A stretch of 17,677 bases of DNA from Deltaproteobacteria bacterium RIFOXYA12_FULL_61_11 (GCA_001799195.1 MGSU01000342.1:6220-23896), one strand, 5' to 3'. Numbered from the stretch's first letter, positions 1-7,921 are shown. Notes: generated by a model from the sequence alone, not told the origin. Numbers and translations: made by a program.

Positions 1-1
1 G

Positions 2-226
2 TACTACCTCGCCCTGGCCCGCGATTGTTTCCCCGGTTGGGAGGGCACGAGCGGGGGGCTGGGCCTGACCCCGGTCCTGCGCCTGGACGCCTTCCCCGGG
101 GACGCCATCCAGAGCCTCTCGCTCTTCCTCGGCCTGGAGCTGACCTACTTCACCGGCCTGCCGCGCAACCAGCTCGACCTGCCGCACGAAGAGGCCTACA
201 AACCCGGCGGCAACGAACGGGATTGA
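2..226 (+). CDS. C-terminal part of an unidentified protein (5' end outside window)
   Basis: A frame open from the window edge ends in TGA at 224-226 and gives about 74 residues. The codons favour G/C in third position, as expected for this high-GC DNA, and the peptide reads naturally. It contains a long alternating hydrophobic stretch (LSLFLGLELTYFTGL) that would suit a beta-strand, followed by a polar charged tail ending NERD. No catalytic motif is visible. An outer-membrane or other beta-rich protein is conceivable, but it does not end in the aromatic residue usual for beta-barrels. I do not recognise the family. An overlapping ATG-initiated frame at 25-246 is Pro/Arg-rich and is a shadow of this one. 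Confidence 0.55.
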   Translation, partial: YYLALARDCFPGWEGTSGGLGLTPVLRLDAFPGDAIQSLSLFLGLELTYFTGLPRNQLDLPHEEAYKPGGNERD

Positions 227-253
227 AGACGTTCCCCCATGTGTGAACGCCCG

Positions 254-282
254 TTGACTATCATACCAATGCGTGGAATTAT
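254..282 (+). promoter_or_regulatory. Candidate sigma70-type promoter for the AT-rich gene
   Basis: TTGACT (254-259, 5 of 6 to the -35 consensus) and AATTAT (277-282, 4 of 6 to the -10 consensus) are separated by 17 bases. The start codon follows about 36 bases later. The 92-base gap also holds a weak 5-bp inverted repeat, CGTTC/GAACG (230-234 and 245-249), just after the upstream stop. No T-run follows it, so it is a poor terminator. The promoter suggests the next gene is transcribed independently of the upstream one. Confidence 0.4.
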
Positions 283-318
283 TTAGAGCTTCGAGGTAAC
301 AGATCGGAAGGGGGGGCC

Positions 319-1809
319 TTGAAACAAGGGCAGGAAAGGATCCTCTTCGGTAAGGAAAAAGAAAAAGCCGGCCAGCTTGGACTACGAGTTCGCTGGTATC
401 AGCGTAAGTTGTTGGCATACTGTGGTGTTGCAACGATAATCACGAGTATTATCAGTATACTTCTGGTCGGAAATGCGTCGCGACAAGCCTGGTTCAGGAA
501 TCTTCTTCTTGAACGAATTGGGACAGGTGATGTCTTCGAGTTGCGACCAAAGAACATTCACAATGATGGAGCCATGGAGAACGAGGCTGTCGATATTCTA
601 TATGAACTTGAAAATTATTGGAAATTCGAACAACGCCGATGTGATGAAATCACCGATCCGATGTATCAGCTCATTTGCTATCGATTAATCCTCCGCCCCC
701 ATATGCTCGCTTTTATTTCGAAAAGCTCAGAAGCTCCGTTATTCAGTGAGGATGATCATGCAGATAAAACAGGAGCGCTGGGAAAAAAATTAATCATCTT
801 TCGAAAGGCAATGCGAATACCGGAGCCAATACCAAGTATGAAAAGATGCAATCAATTGAACCTGATAAACGATATCGGCGAGTGCATTTTCTATGCAACC
901 TATCGTACCATAGTCAATCTCCAGAGCGATCCACGAAGGAAAATTCACAGCATGCGTCTTATATGCGATGAGATAGAAGATCTCAATTGGAAGTCAGAAT
1001 GCTATTTTCATCTTGCAGATGAAATTGTTTTACAGGGACTTTTTGAGCAGTATTCAGAGGCAGTAGTTGAATCATGTATACAATCGATTCAATTCAAAGA
1101 TTTTGGTTGTTTCAGTCACACCATCATCAATGTATCCCTTGGGCAAGCTCTTGTTCTATGTAATACCATGTTGCACAATGATACCCAAGTCTTTAAGGAA
1201 TGTATGATTGAACAGTGCTATTCCGGCTATGGCCGCATGCTTTCAACAACGCATGTGTTTGAAGATACACAAAGTCAGGCTGACCAAATGAAGGGGCTCT
1301 TGCAGGTAGTACGTTATTGTAAGCAATTGAACCATGAAACCGCAGTTCGAGCTTGTATTCAAGGTTGTTTTTGGCGTCTGAACGAATTCGAGAATCAAGG
1401 AAAGCGTAGAAGGCTGTTTCATCAGGCATGCAATACTATGAACGGTAATAAAAAAGATACTTGTATATCCATGTTTGGTCTTATCGAAGGTCAAGCAAAC
1501 CGGGAACTCTCACTGAAGCTCCAACCTCTGCCACGATCATGGCAACCAACGTTCTGTTACCAATTTGGAATCGGCTTGTTACTGTCATCAAAATTCAAGC
1601 TAATGGATGCAATAACTACATGTTCCCATGCTGGCATTTGCGAGTTCGAATGCTATTATGGGTTGATCAATCAACTTGATATGTTCAAAACTGTCAAACA
1701 CACGGATACTCTTGGTATGTGCGATTTTTTTCCGGGGGAATATCAGCAAAAATGCTATGCTTCTGTAGCTCTTTCTGAGTACCAGCATGCCGGATCAAAA
1801 AAACGGTAA
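319..1809 (+). CDS. Membrane-anchored protein with paired-cysteine helical repeats, unknown function
   Basis: This 496-residue protein is not one I recognise. The start is TTG at 319, chosen because GGAAG (306-310) sits 8 bases upstream and because this start keeps a basic N-terminus followed by one membrane segment (about residues 31-50). By the positive-inside rule the remaining roughly 445 residues would be extracytoplasmic. That part holds 22 cysteines, many in C-x(10-11)-C pairs: 108/120, 177/189, 216/228, 253/264, 334/346, 371/382 and 468/479. Cysteines at 216, 253, 295, 334, 371 and 413 recur every 37-42 residues, the size of a helical-hairpin (TPR- or Sel1-like) repeat. The typical unit reads C-x(11)-C-aromatic-x-x-A. 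Disulfide-stabilised solenoid is my inference. The gene is far more AT-rich than every neighbour, suggesting recent acquisition. It is convergent with the glycan operon. Confidence 0.85.
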   Translation: MKQGQERILFGKEKEKAGQLGLRVRWYQRKLLAYCGVATIITSIISILLVGNASRQAWFRNLLLERIGTGDVFELRPKNIHNDGAMENEAVDILYELENYWKFEQRRCDEITDPMYQLICYRLILRPHMLAFISKSSEAPLFSEDDHADKTGALGKKLIIFRKAMRIPEPIPSMKRCNQLNLINDIGECIFYATYRTIVNLQSDPRRKIHSMRLICDEIEDLNWKSECYFHLADEIVLQGLFEQYSEAVVESCIQSIQFKDFGCFSHTIINVSLGQALVLCNTMLHNDTQVFKECMIEQCYSGYGRMLSTTHVFEDTQSQADQMKGLLQVVRYCKQLNHETAVRACIQGCFWRLNEFENQGKRRRLFHQACNTMNGNKKDTCISMFGLIEGQANRELSLKLQPLPRSWQPTFCYQFGIGLLLSSKFKLMDAITTCSHAGICEFECYYGLINQLDMFKTVKHTDTLGMCDFFPGEYQQKCYASVALSEYQHAGSKKR

Positions 1810-1816
1810 TTCACCG
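1797..1816 (-). terminator. Weak intrinsic terminator candidate for the minus-strand glycan operon
   Basis: Read on the minus strand, past the stop codon at 1841, the sequence forms CGGT-GAATT-ACCG. This is a 4-bp stem, 5 with a G-T pair. It is followed directly by seven T (1803-1797). A second GC-rich hairpin, CGGCG/CGCCG with a 3-base loop, lies at 1820-1832. The stem is short, so efficiency is doubtful. The site overlaps the last codons of the convergent gene at 319-1809, and no T-run serves the plus strand here. Confidence 0.3.
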
Positions 1817-1840
1817 CCTCGGCGTGGCGCCGCGTCTCGA

Positions 1841-2869
1841 TCAGGTCCCAGGATGCCCGGATATCGCGGACTTCCATCGCGCTTTGGCCAACCCGAGCGA
1901 GTAAGTGCCGAAGCCCAGCCAACGGCCGAGAGCGTTGTGCAGGGTGGAGGTGAGGAGCAGCCGCAGCGCTTGACCGGTCGTGCCGGGTAGGTGCCTGGCG
2001 AGCCTTGCGGCCTGCGGCAAGAGGGACAGGGCCACGAAGGACATGGCCAGGAGGGCCCAGCCGAGCGGGGCCAGACTCCAGGGTAAAAGCAACAGGGCGA
2101 GGAGCAGGCCGCTGGTGCCGAGAAAACGGAGGAAGGGGGGCGAGAACCAGCCGCCTCCGAGGAGGAAGAGACTCGGCGAGCGGAGGGCCAACAGGGCAAT
2201 AGCTTGGCCGGCGCTGCGGTGGGCGGCAAGGAGTGCGGCCCGATCGAGGTGGCGTTTCCAGGTTACCCGGACCGTACTGAGCCGGCGCAGGGAGAGGCCG
2301 CGTTGTCTGGCGCGGAGAGAGAATTCGGTGGCCAGGGCAGAACGCTCGGAAAGGAGCGGGTCGAGTGCGCCGCAGCGTTGCAAGGTCCGGGGTTCCGCAA
2401 GGAGCAGTTCGGTGGAGAGCCGCGGCAGGTCGGCGGTTCCGAGACGCTGATCGGCGAAGATATCCTCGAACCAAAGGAGCGAGGGTAGATCGTCGGCGAA
2501 GTGCGGGCTGATCGAACAGGTGGCCACGGTGTCGTCATTGAGGGGCGGGAGAGCCAGGAGGTCCCGGGTGAAGCCCGTGCTGACCAGACAATCTTGAGAA
2601 ATCAAACAGCACAGATCGACCTCGAGCTTCTCCAGACCGGCATTCAGAGCAGCCCCCAACGTGGGAAAGTTCCCCTCGAGCAGGAGGATCTGGGCGGGAA
2701 GGTGTTCGGGTCGCGGAGCAACCTCACCGACCGGCACGGCGAGGATCGAGTCGAAAGGGGGACCTTCTTGCTCGCCAAGGCTGCGCAGGCACTCGAACAA
2801 GGTCAAGCTGCCGCGGTCGAAGGCGACCACGGCGCCGAGCCGTAGAGGGGTACGGAGTTCCTCAGTCAT
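1841..2869 (-). CDS. Family 2-like glycosyltransferase, degenerate active site, C-terminal membrane segments
   Basis: The protein has 342 residues. Residues 10-210 follow the GT-A (GT2) plan: an N-terminal beta-alpha start (LGAVVAFDRG), an ALNAGL segment near 74-79 resembling the 'N-x-G' sugar-nucleotide region, and LISQDC at 89-94 where a DxD metal motif would be expected. TEFSLRARQRG (181-191) matches the usual 'ED..L..R.R..G' pattern with the Asp lost. Two hydrophobic stretches (about 251-266 and 268-286) suggest membrane anchoring. The ATG overlaps the upstream oxidoreductase stop by 8 bases, and AGGA lies about 8 bases upstream of it. As the last gene of the five-gene operon it probably acts on the same glycan. 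The missing DxD leaves it unclear whether it is catalytic. GT2-like fold is fairly sure; donor and acceptor are unknown. Confidence 0.75.
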   Translation of the reverse strand: MTEELRTPLRLGAVVAFDRGSLTLFECLRSLGEQEGPPFDSILAVPVGEVAPRPEHLPAQILLLEGNFPTLGAALNAGLEKLEVDLCCLISQDCLVSTGFTRDLLALPPLNDDTVATCSISPHFADDLPSLLWFEDIFADQRLGTADLPRLSTELLLAEPRTLQRCGALDPLLSERSALATEFSLRARQRGLSLRRLSTVRVTWKRHLDRAALLAAHRSAGQAIALLALRSPSLFLLGGGWFSPPFLRFLGTSGLLLALLLLPWSLAPLGWALLAMSFVALSLLPQAARLARHLPGTTGQALRLLLTSTLHNALGRWLGFGTYSLGLAKARWKSAISGHPGT

Positions 2870-3848
2870 GTTCCCAGTCCTGCCTCGTCAGGGGCCTTCC
2901 GAGCGCCGCGGAACGTTTCGCGGCCTCGACCAGAGCCACGTCCTCGAGCCCAGCCGTCGCATCCACGCGGGGGGAGGCTCCCTTCGTGATCATGGCCAGA
3001 AAATGCTCGGCCTCGCGCCGGTACATGGTCAGGGGAGGATGCCCGGAGAAATCGAGGCACCGGGGGGTGGTGCCGGTGGAGGACGCCACGGTGAGCGTCC
3101 GGCCGACGAGGTCCCAAGTGAGGCCCGCGCGCTCGCCGCAGAGTTGGAGGTGGCGGATGGGCAACGGCTGGAGATAATCGAGGTGGACATTGGCCCGCAC
3201 AGGGCCGGGAAAATCGATGACCAGGTCCGCGCTGTCCTCGACATCGAGTTCGAGCCTGCCAAGGCGACCGGCTGAGCAATACACCGTTTCGGCGCGACCG
3301 AAGAGGCGGCGCAGATAGTCCAGCTCGTGGCTGGCGTCGAGCAGGATACCCCCGCCCAGGGCTTTCTGGGCGCTGTAGGTGCGGCGGTAGTCGACTTCGC
3401 GCCAGGCCGGGAGCCAGGAAGAGCAGACCGCCCGGGCATGGAAGACCTGACCCAGTTCGGTCTCCAGGATCTGTTCCAAGGCTTCGAACTCGGGTCTGAA
3501 CACCAGGTTGTAGCCGACCAGGACTCGGTTCGCGGCGCGGTGCAGGTCCCTTACGAGTTCGGGATCGGTGAGGTCGCAGAGGATGGGTTTCTCGACCAGG
3601 ATCGGCTTGCCGGTGGGTAGGAGCAAATGGAGGTAGTGGGCGTGGAGCGCGTTGGGTGCAGCGAGGACGTAGCCGTCGACCGGCAGGTCCGGCAAGGCTC
3701 GATCGGTGGGTACGAGGGTGAGGGGGGAGCCTGGTTCGAGGCGGGTGAGGGCCGGATCATGGATGAAGAGCTCGCAACCGAGGGCCGTGAACGAGGTGAC
3801 GTGCTTGCGGCCCATGGAGCCGTATCCGACGACCGCTAACCTGATCAC
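2862..3848 (-). CDS. Gfo/Idh/MocA-family NAD(P)-dependent oxidoreductase
   Basis: The protein has 328 residues. The GTG start at 3848 is chosen because it overlaps the pseC stop as GTGA and because the Rossmann motif GYGSMGRKH then begins at residue 8. A longer frame starting at 4010 adds only Pro/Arg-rich shadow sequence. Family signatures are the dinucleotide-binding glycines (8, 10, 13), VEKP at 85-88, and GGGILLDASHELDYL at 165-179, which includes the Asp and His of the usual catalytic region. The segment SWLPAWREVDYR (144-155) before it resembles oxidoreductases found in nonulosonic-acid clusters (from memory, not searched). It probably oxidises or reduces a sugar or sugar-nucleotide made by PseB/PseC or a related intermediate. 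The exact substrate cannot be read from sequence. Its 3' end overlaps the next gene by 8 bases. Confidence 0.85.
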   Translation of the reverse strand: MIRLAVVGYGSMGRKHVTSFTALGCELFIHDPALTRLEPGSPLTLVPTDRALPDLPVDGYVLAAPNALHAHYLHLLLPTGKPILVEKPILCDLTDPELVRDLHRAANRVLVGYNLVFRPEFEALEQILETELGQVFHARAVCSSWLPAWREVDYRRTYSAQKALGGGILLDASHELDYLRRLFGRAETVYCSAGRLGRLELDVEDSADLVIDFPGPVRANVHLDYLQPLPIRHLQLCGERAGLTWDLVGRTLTVASSTGTTPRCLDFSGHPPLTMYRREAEHFLAMITKGASPRVDATAGLEDVALVEAAKRSAALGRPLTRQDWEHD

Positions 3849-4996
3849 GCCTGCTCCTCGCGGAGCTCGGCGATGGCGCCGCGCACGACGGCCACCACTT
3901 CGGCGACCTGGCCATCCTCGAGCTCGGGAAAGATGGGCAAGCTGAGCGCCGCCCGGTAGTAGTCCTCGCAAGCGGGGAGGCTCGGGCGGCCGAAACGTTC
4001 CACGAAGCACGTATGATAGTGGATCGGGACATAGTGGACCTGCAGGCGTACTCCCGCGGTGGCGCAGAGGGCGAAGAGCTCGGCCTTGTGTTCTCGCAGG
4101 AAGGGGTCCGTGAGCCTGGCGACCAGGAGGTGCCAGGAGGGCTCGGTGCCGAGTCTGGCCAGGGTCAGGGTCAGGTCGCGGTCCCCGGCGAGCAGGTCTT
4201 GGTAGATCCGGACCAAGTCGCGCCGGCGTTGCAGGAAGTGGTCGCTGCGACCGAGTTGCGCAAGGCCCAGGGCTGCTTGCAGGTCGGTCAGGCGGAAGTT
4301 GTAGCCCACCTCGACCACGTCATAGAACCAGGGGGGGGCGCTGGGCAGGTCTCGGACGATGCCGTGGTTGCGGAGCCTTGCGAGGCGGTCGCGCAGGCCG
4401 CGGTCGTTGGTGGTGATGGCTCCGCCCTCGCCCGTAGTGATGTGCTTGACCGGATGGAAGCTGAACACGGTCAGGGCCGAGTGCCGACAACTCCCGACCG
4501 GAATGCCGCCGTAGCTCGAGGCCAGGGCGTGACAGGCGTCCTCGAGCACCAGGCAGTCGTGGCGGGCCGCCAGCGCGGCGATTTCGGCCATGGGACAAGG
4601 ATGGCCGGCGAAGTGAACCGGCAGGATGGCCTTGATGGTCGGGTCGCCCTCGAGGAGCGCTGCCAGGTGCGCGAGGTCGAGGTTGGCGGTCGCCGGGTCG
4701 AGGTCGCACAAGACCGGGCGCAACCCATTCAGGATGATCGCGTTGACCGTGGCGATGAAGGTATTGGAGGTGGTGACCACGGCCGAACCCGGGGGAAGGT
4801 CGAGGGCCCGGACGGCAAGGATCAAAGCCGCGGTGCCGTTGGCGACGGCCACGGCGTACCGTGCCCCGACCAGCCCCGCAAGGGCTTCTTCGAAGCGTTC
4901 GATGGTAGGCCCCTGCGTGAGCAGCGGGGCTCTGATAGCCTCCAGCAACGCCTGGACATCCTCGTCGCCGATGCTCTGTCGTCCGTAGGAAATCAT
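3845..4996 (-). CDS. pseC: PseC-like UDP-4-amino-4,6-dideoxy-AltNAc aminotransferase (DegT/DnrJ/EryC1 family)
   Basis: This 383-residue, cytosolic, PLP-dependent sugar aminotransferase is predicted to aminate C4 of the 4-keto-6-deoxy sugar made by PseB, using glutamate as donor. Motifs are LLTQGP (25-30), ANGTAAL near 52-58, LEDACHA (151-157, Asp for the PLP pyridine nitrogen), SFHPVKHIT with the PLP lysine K184, GYNFRLTDLQAALGLAQL and a final QVHYVP. It aligns by eye with Helicobacter pylori PseC in length and order. ATG at 4996 is the family-like start. The strong GAGGAGG, however, is about 16 bases upstream and better spaced for a CTG at 5008, so initiation is uncertain. A still longer frame from 5080 lacks a ribosome site. 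It follows pseB by 46 bases and overlaps the next gene as GTGA. Confidence 0.8.
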   Translation of the reverse strand: MISYGRQSIGDEDVQALLEAIRAPLLTQGPTIERFEEALAGLVGARYAVAVANGTAALILAVRALDLPPGSAVVTTSNTFIATVNAIILNGLRPVLCDLDPATANLDLAHLAALLEGDPTIKAILPVHFAGHPCPMAEIAALAARHDCLVLEDACHALASSYGGIPVGSCRHSALTVFSFHPVKHITTGEGGAITTNDRGLRDRLARLRNHGIVRDLPSAPPWFYDVVEVGYNFRLTDLQAALGLAQLGRSDHFLQRRRDLVRIYQDLLAGDRDLTLTLARLGTEPSWHLLVARLTDPFLREHKAELFALCATAGVRLQVHYVPIHYHTCFVERFGRPSLPACEDYYRAALSLPIFPELEDGQVAEVVAVVRGAIAELREEQA

Positions 4997-5042
4997 GGTC
5001 TTGGTCAGGGGTGCCTCCTCGGGACAGGGGCTTGCCACGGCC

Positions 5043-6020
5043 TCACAGGGTGGAGAGAATGTGCTGGAAGGCGGCGGCATCGAGCCATTGGTCGTTTCGA
5101 TCGCTGGTATAGCTGAAGTGTTCGTCCACGCGGGTCCCGCGACGGCTTGCCCTGGATCCCCACCAGGGGAACTGGGGTTCGAGGAGGTAGTGGTCGCCGA
5201 GCTCGAGGGTGCGATCCGCGTCGTCCTCGGAGATGAGCACCTCGTGGAGTTTCTCGCCCGGTCGCTTGCCGATCTCCTCGATTATGGCCTGGGGGTTGAT
5301 TGCCAGGGCCATGTCGACAATGCGCATGCTGGGAATTTTCGGTACGAAGATCTCACCGCCCTCCATATCCTCGAGACAACGGAGGATGAAGGAGCAGGCC
5401 TGCTCCATGGTTATCCAGAACCTGGTCATCCGGCGATCGGTAATCGGAAATTTCCCGCTGCGGGCGAGTTGCAGGAACGTGGGCACCACGCTGCCTTTGC
5501 TGCCGATGACGTTGCCGTAACGGACAACCGAGAAACGGCAGCCGTTCCCTCCCGCATAGCTGTTGCCGGCGATGAACAACTTGTCCGAGCAGAGCTTGGT
5601 CGCGCCGTAGAGGTTGATCGGGTTGCAGGCCTTGTCCGTGGACAGAGCGATGACCTTGGTCACCCCCTGGTCGATGGCCGCGTTGATGATGTTCTCGGCG
5701 CCCAGGATATTGGTTTTGACCGCCTCGAAGGGGTTGTATTCCGAGGCCGGCACCTGTTTGAGAGCCGCGGTGTGAATAATATAGTCGACTTTGTAGAAGG
5801 CCCGTTCGAGGCGATCGCGATCCCGCACGCAGCCCAGGAAATAGCGCAGCGAGGGATAGTCCGCGAAGGTCGCGCGGAGTTGGTGCTGCTTGAACTCGTC
5901 TCTGCTGAAAACCAGGATCTTGCGGGGGGTGTGCTCCCGCAGGATGGTCTTGATCAGGTGTTGGCCCAGCGAGCCGGTACCCCCGGTGATGAGAATGGTC
6001 TTGTCGTTCAGGAAGCTCAT
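5043..6020 (-). CDS. pseB: PseB, UDP-N-acetylglucosamine 4,6-dehydratase (inverting)
   Basis: This 325-residue extended short-chain dehydrogenase catalyses C4,6-dehydration with C5 inversion of UDP-GlcNAc, the first step to pseudaminic acid in known systems. Visible features are the NAD-binding GGTGSLG (13-19), the catalytic STDK (T128, D129, K130) and Y138-x3-K142 in INLYGATK. Later come RYGNV, MTRFWIT, GGEIFVPKIPSM and GEKLHEV. The last groups are diagnostic for PseB rather than ordinary epimerases or RmlB. Length and spacing match H. pylori FlaA1/PseB. The start overlaps the Maf gene stop as ATGA and has an excellent ribosome site (GGAGAGGAGG, about 5 bases upstream). The retaining dehydratase (PglF/legionaminate type) is a less likely alternative because that family is usually much longer with a membrane domain. 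Confidence 0.88.
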   Translation of the reverse strand: MSFLNDKTILITGGTGSLGQHLIKTILREHTPRKILVFSRDEFKQHQLRATFADYPSLRYFLGCVRDRDRLERAFYKVDYIIHTAALKQVPASEYNPFEAVKTNILGAENIINAAIDQGVTKVIALSTDKACNPINLYGATKLCSDKLFIAGNSYAGGNGCRFSVVRYGNVIGSKGSVVPTFLQLARSGKFPITDRRMTRFWITMEQACSFILRCLEDMEGGEIFVPKIPSMRIVDMALAINPQAIIEEIGKRPGEKLHEVLISEDDADRTLELGDHYLLEPQFPWWGSRASRRGTRVDEHFSYTSDRNDQWLDAAAFQHILSTL

Positions 6021-7891
6021 GGTTCCTCCTCTCCCTCGACCAGTTGCAGGCAGCGCTTACAGGTAGCTCTGAAGGTCTCGAACCACGTGCCGAGGAGGTC
6101 GAGCTTGCGTTCGACCGCTCCGGGCTCGGCCAGGCTGATCTTGAAATACGGAGCCATCAATTCTAAGTGCGTGCGGTGGAAGAGGTCCAGGACAATGGCC
6201 TGGGTGGCCGAGGTCGTGCCGAGGGCTTCTTTCTGTAAGGCCTGCAGTTGTTCGAGCAGCAGTTTGCGTTCGGTGCCGCGGTCGAGGAACACGAATTTCT
6301 GGGGGGTACGGGTGCGTTCGATGAAGCGCAAGGCCTGCTCGGCGTGCTCGATCCTCTCGAGGAGTGCCTTCCTGAAGGCGGTCAAGAATTCCTCGAACGC
6401 CGTGAGGTTGTCGGCTTGCTGTTCGGGAGTCGCCGGAGCCGCCAACTGCTGAAGAGGCGCAGCGGTGTCGAGCTTCGGGAGTGCCGAGAAATGAGTCGCG
6501 GCCACGGCCGGGTCCAATCGCACGGTACCGTGAATGGCTGCTCCGTGGGTATTCGGGATGGCGTTGTAGACCGTGGGACCGCCCTTCTGGATCATGTATT
6601 CCAGGACCCGGCGCATGAAGTCCCAGATCAGGGTCGTGGGAATGGGGGAACCCGAATTACCGGGGATCTCGAGCACCTTGTCGCGACGTTCCTCGGCCAG
6701 GGGAAGATTGAGTTGGTAGTCGATACCGCTCGCGTGGGTAGCGCCCGAGGTCTGGTCGTAGGCGAAGTCTTGCCCGAAGAGGTAGATCGGGTCGCAACCG
6801 GCCAGGCGCAAGGCCTGGAAGGCTAGGGTGGCGCAGGAAGGCCCAAGGAACTGGCGTTCGTGGGGGATGGGCAACCAGGCGAAGCTGCTGTTCGCCTGGA
6901 AGGCCATGACCCGTGGTTGGGGCGTCATGGCCAAGATTTCGGGCAGGAGGACGGGGATGGTCAAGGTCAGGAGAGACGAGGGAGCGCGGTGGTGTTCGAA
7001 AAACTTCCGGACCAGGGGAACTCGCTCGATGGTCGAGACGAAGTTCGGCACCACGCCGTGGCCGAGGAGCAGGTCGAGGGCCGAGTCGCAGGCGACCGAG
7101 AGGGCCTTGGGCACGAGCTCGCGCAACAGGTCGAGGGAGAGGGCCAAGGAAGGGCCGGAGGCCAGGACGATCCCGGGCAGGCCGCGGAAAGCGCCGGACA
7201 GACAGGAGAGTTGGGCCGAAGCACAGATTTCCCGGCGGTTGGCGATGATGTTGCCGATGCCGATGAAGGCGTCTTCCGCGGAATTGCCGATGCCCAGGAT
7301 CACGTTGTCCAGCGCGTCGCGGAGGATGCGCGAGACCTCGATGTAATAGGTGGGGAAGAGGTTGACCGCGGGTTCGAGGTTGAGGTGTTCGATGCAGTCG
7401 CCGTAATAATAGAGACCATCTTTGAGGAAGTAATCGATGAACCGGGGAGCGAGTCGCTCGAGCGGCTCGCCGACCAGGAAGGTCACGCGAGGGTGGGTCA
7501 GGAGCGGCCGCAGATCGTTGACCCTGAGGGCAGCGCGGAAGATCGCCGGTTCTTTCTCGATCACGATGAGGTAGCTGTTCTCGGGGTGGGGCCGCTTGAA
7601 GTATTCGAGCAGATGATAGCCGAGACCGAGGCCGTAGAAGACGAGGATGCGCGGCACCCGTTTGAAGGTCGTGAAGGTGACGAGGTCTTTGGCCTCGTAG
7701 AGCGGGTTGTAACAACTGTGGAGGTACTCTTCGTTCCCCTGTTCGGTCCGCACCAGGAGGGTCGGGTACCCGGAGGAGGTGTCCATGAGCTTGGCCGTGA
7801 CCCCGGTGTCCTCGGCAGCGTCCAGCCGGGCCGAGAGTTCGGGATGGTGGCTGCTCAGGAGGCGCAGGTTGTCGTCCAGGTAGTCGGCCAC
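6017..7891 (-). CDS. Maf-type (motility-associated factor, DUF115) glycosyltransferase
   Basis: The protein has 624 residues from GTG at 7891. Maf proteins transfer pseudaminic or legionaminic acid onto serine/threonine of flagellin in the cytoplasm. Hallmarks in order are an N-terminal domain with YGLGLGYHLLEYF (about 86-98), NSAEDAFIGIGNIIAN (about 203-218), then the DUF115 core beginning VLASGPSL (about 242-249). VACDSALDLLLGHGVVPNFV and STIER follow, and later YLFGQDFAY. The C-terminal about 130 residues are helical and charged. GTG is preferred over the in-frame TTG at 7906 because GGAG lies 7 bases before it and because the promoter candidate would leave almost no leader before the TTG. 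It is first of the five genes, with an ATGA overlap into pseB. No flagellar gene is nearby, so the acceptor could be flagellin encoded elsewhere or another surface protein. Confidence 0.85.
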   Translation of the reverse strand: MADYLDDNLRLLSSHHPELSARLDAAEDTGVTAKLMDTSSGYPTLLVRTEQGNEEYLHSCYNPLYEAKDLVTFTTFKRVPRILVFYGLGLGYHLLEYFKRPHPENSYLIVIEKEPAIFRAALRVNDLRPLLTHPRVTFLVGEPLERLAPRFIDYFLKDGLYYYGDCIEHLNLEPAVNLFPTYYIEVSRILRDALDNVILGIGNSAEDAFIGIGNIIANRREICASAQLSCLSGAFRGLPGIVLASGPSLALSLDLLRELVPKALSVACDSALDLLLGHGVVPNFVSTIERVPLVRKFFEHHRAPSSLLTLTIPVLLPEILAMTPQPRVMAFQANSSFAWLPIPHERQFLGPSCATLAFQALRLAGCDPIYLFGQDFAYDQTSGATHASGIDYQLNLPLAEERRDKVLEIPGNSGSPIPTTLIWDFMRRVLEYMIQKGGPTVYNAIPNTHGAAIHGTVRLDPAVAATHFSALPKLDTAAPLQQLAAPATPEQQADNLTAFEEFLTAFRKALLERIEHAEQALRFIERTRTPQKFVFLDRGTERKLLLEQLQALQKEALGTTSATQAIVLDLFHRTHLELMAPYFKISLAEPGAVERKLDLLGTWFETFRATCKRCLQLVEGEEEP

Positions 7892-7921
7892 GGGCTCGCT
7901 CCGCAATGGCGCCAGAACGGT

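Noticed and set aside
1755-2474. 239-codon minus-strand frame overlapping the GT2-like gene and the AT-rich gene
   Set aside because: It is Pro/Arg/Ala-rich with no motif and shares its strand with the better-supported GT2-like frame, so it is a frame shadow.
2862-4010. Long form of the oxidoreductase starting at 4010
   Set aside because: The extra 54 residues are Pro/Arg-rich shadow of pseC. The Rossmann motif begins just after the GTG at 3848, which overlaps the pseC stop in the usual way.
4995-6452. 485-codon plus-strand frame across pseC, pseB and the Maf gene
   Set aside because: It runs antisense to three well-supported genes and shows no domain or motif. Long antisense frames are common in high-GC DNA.
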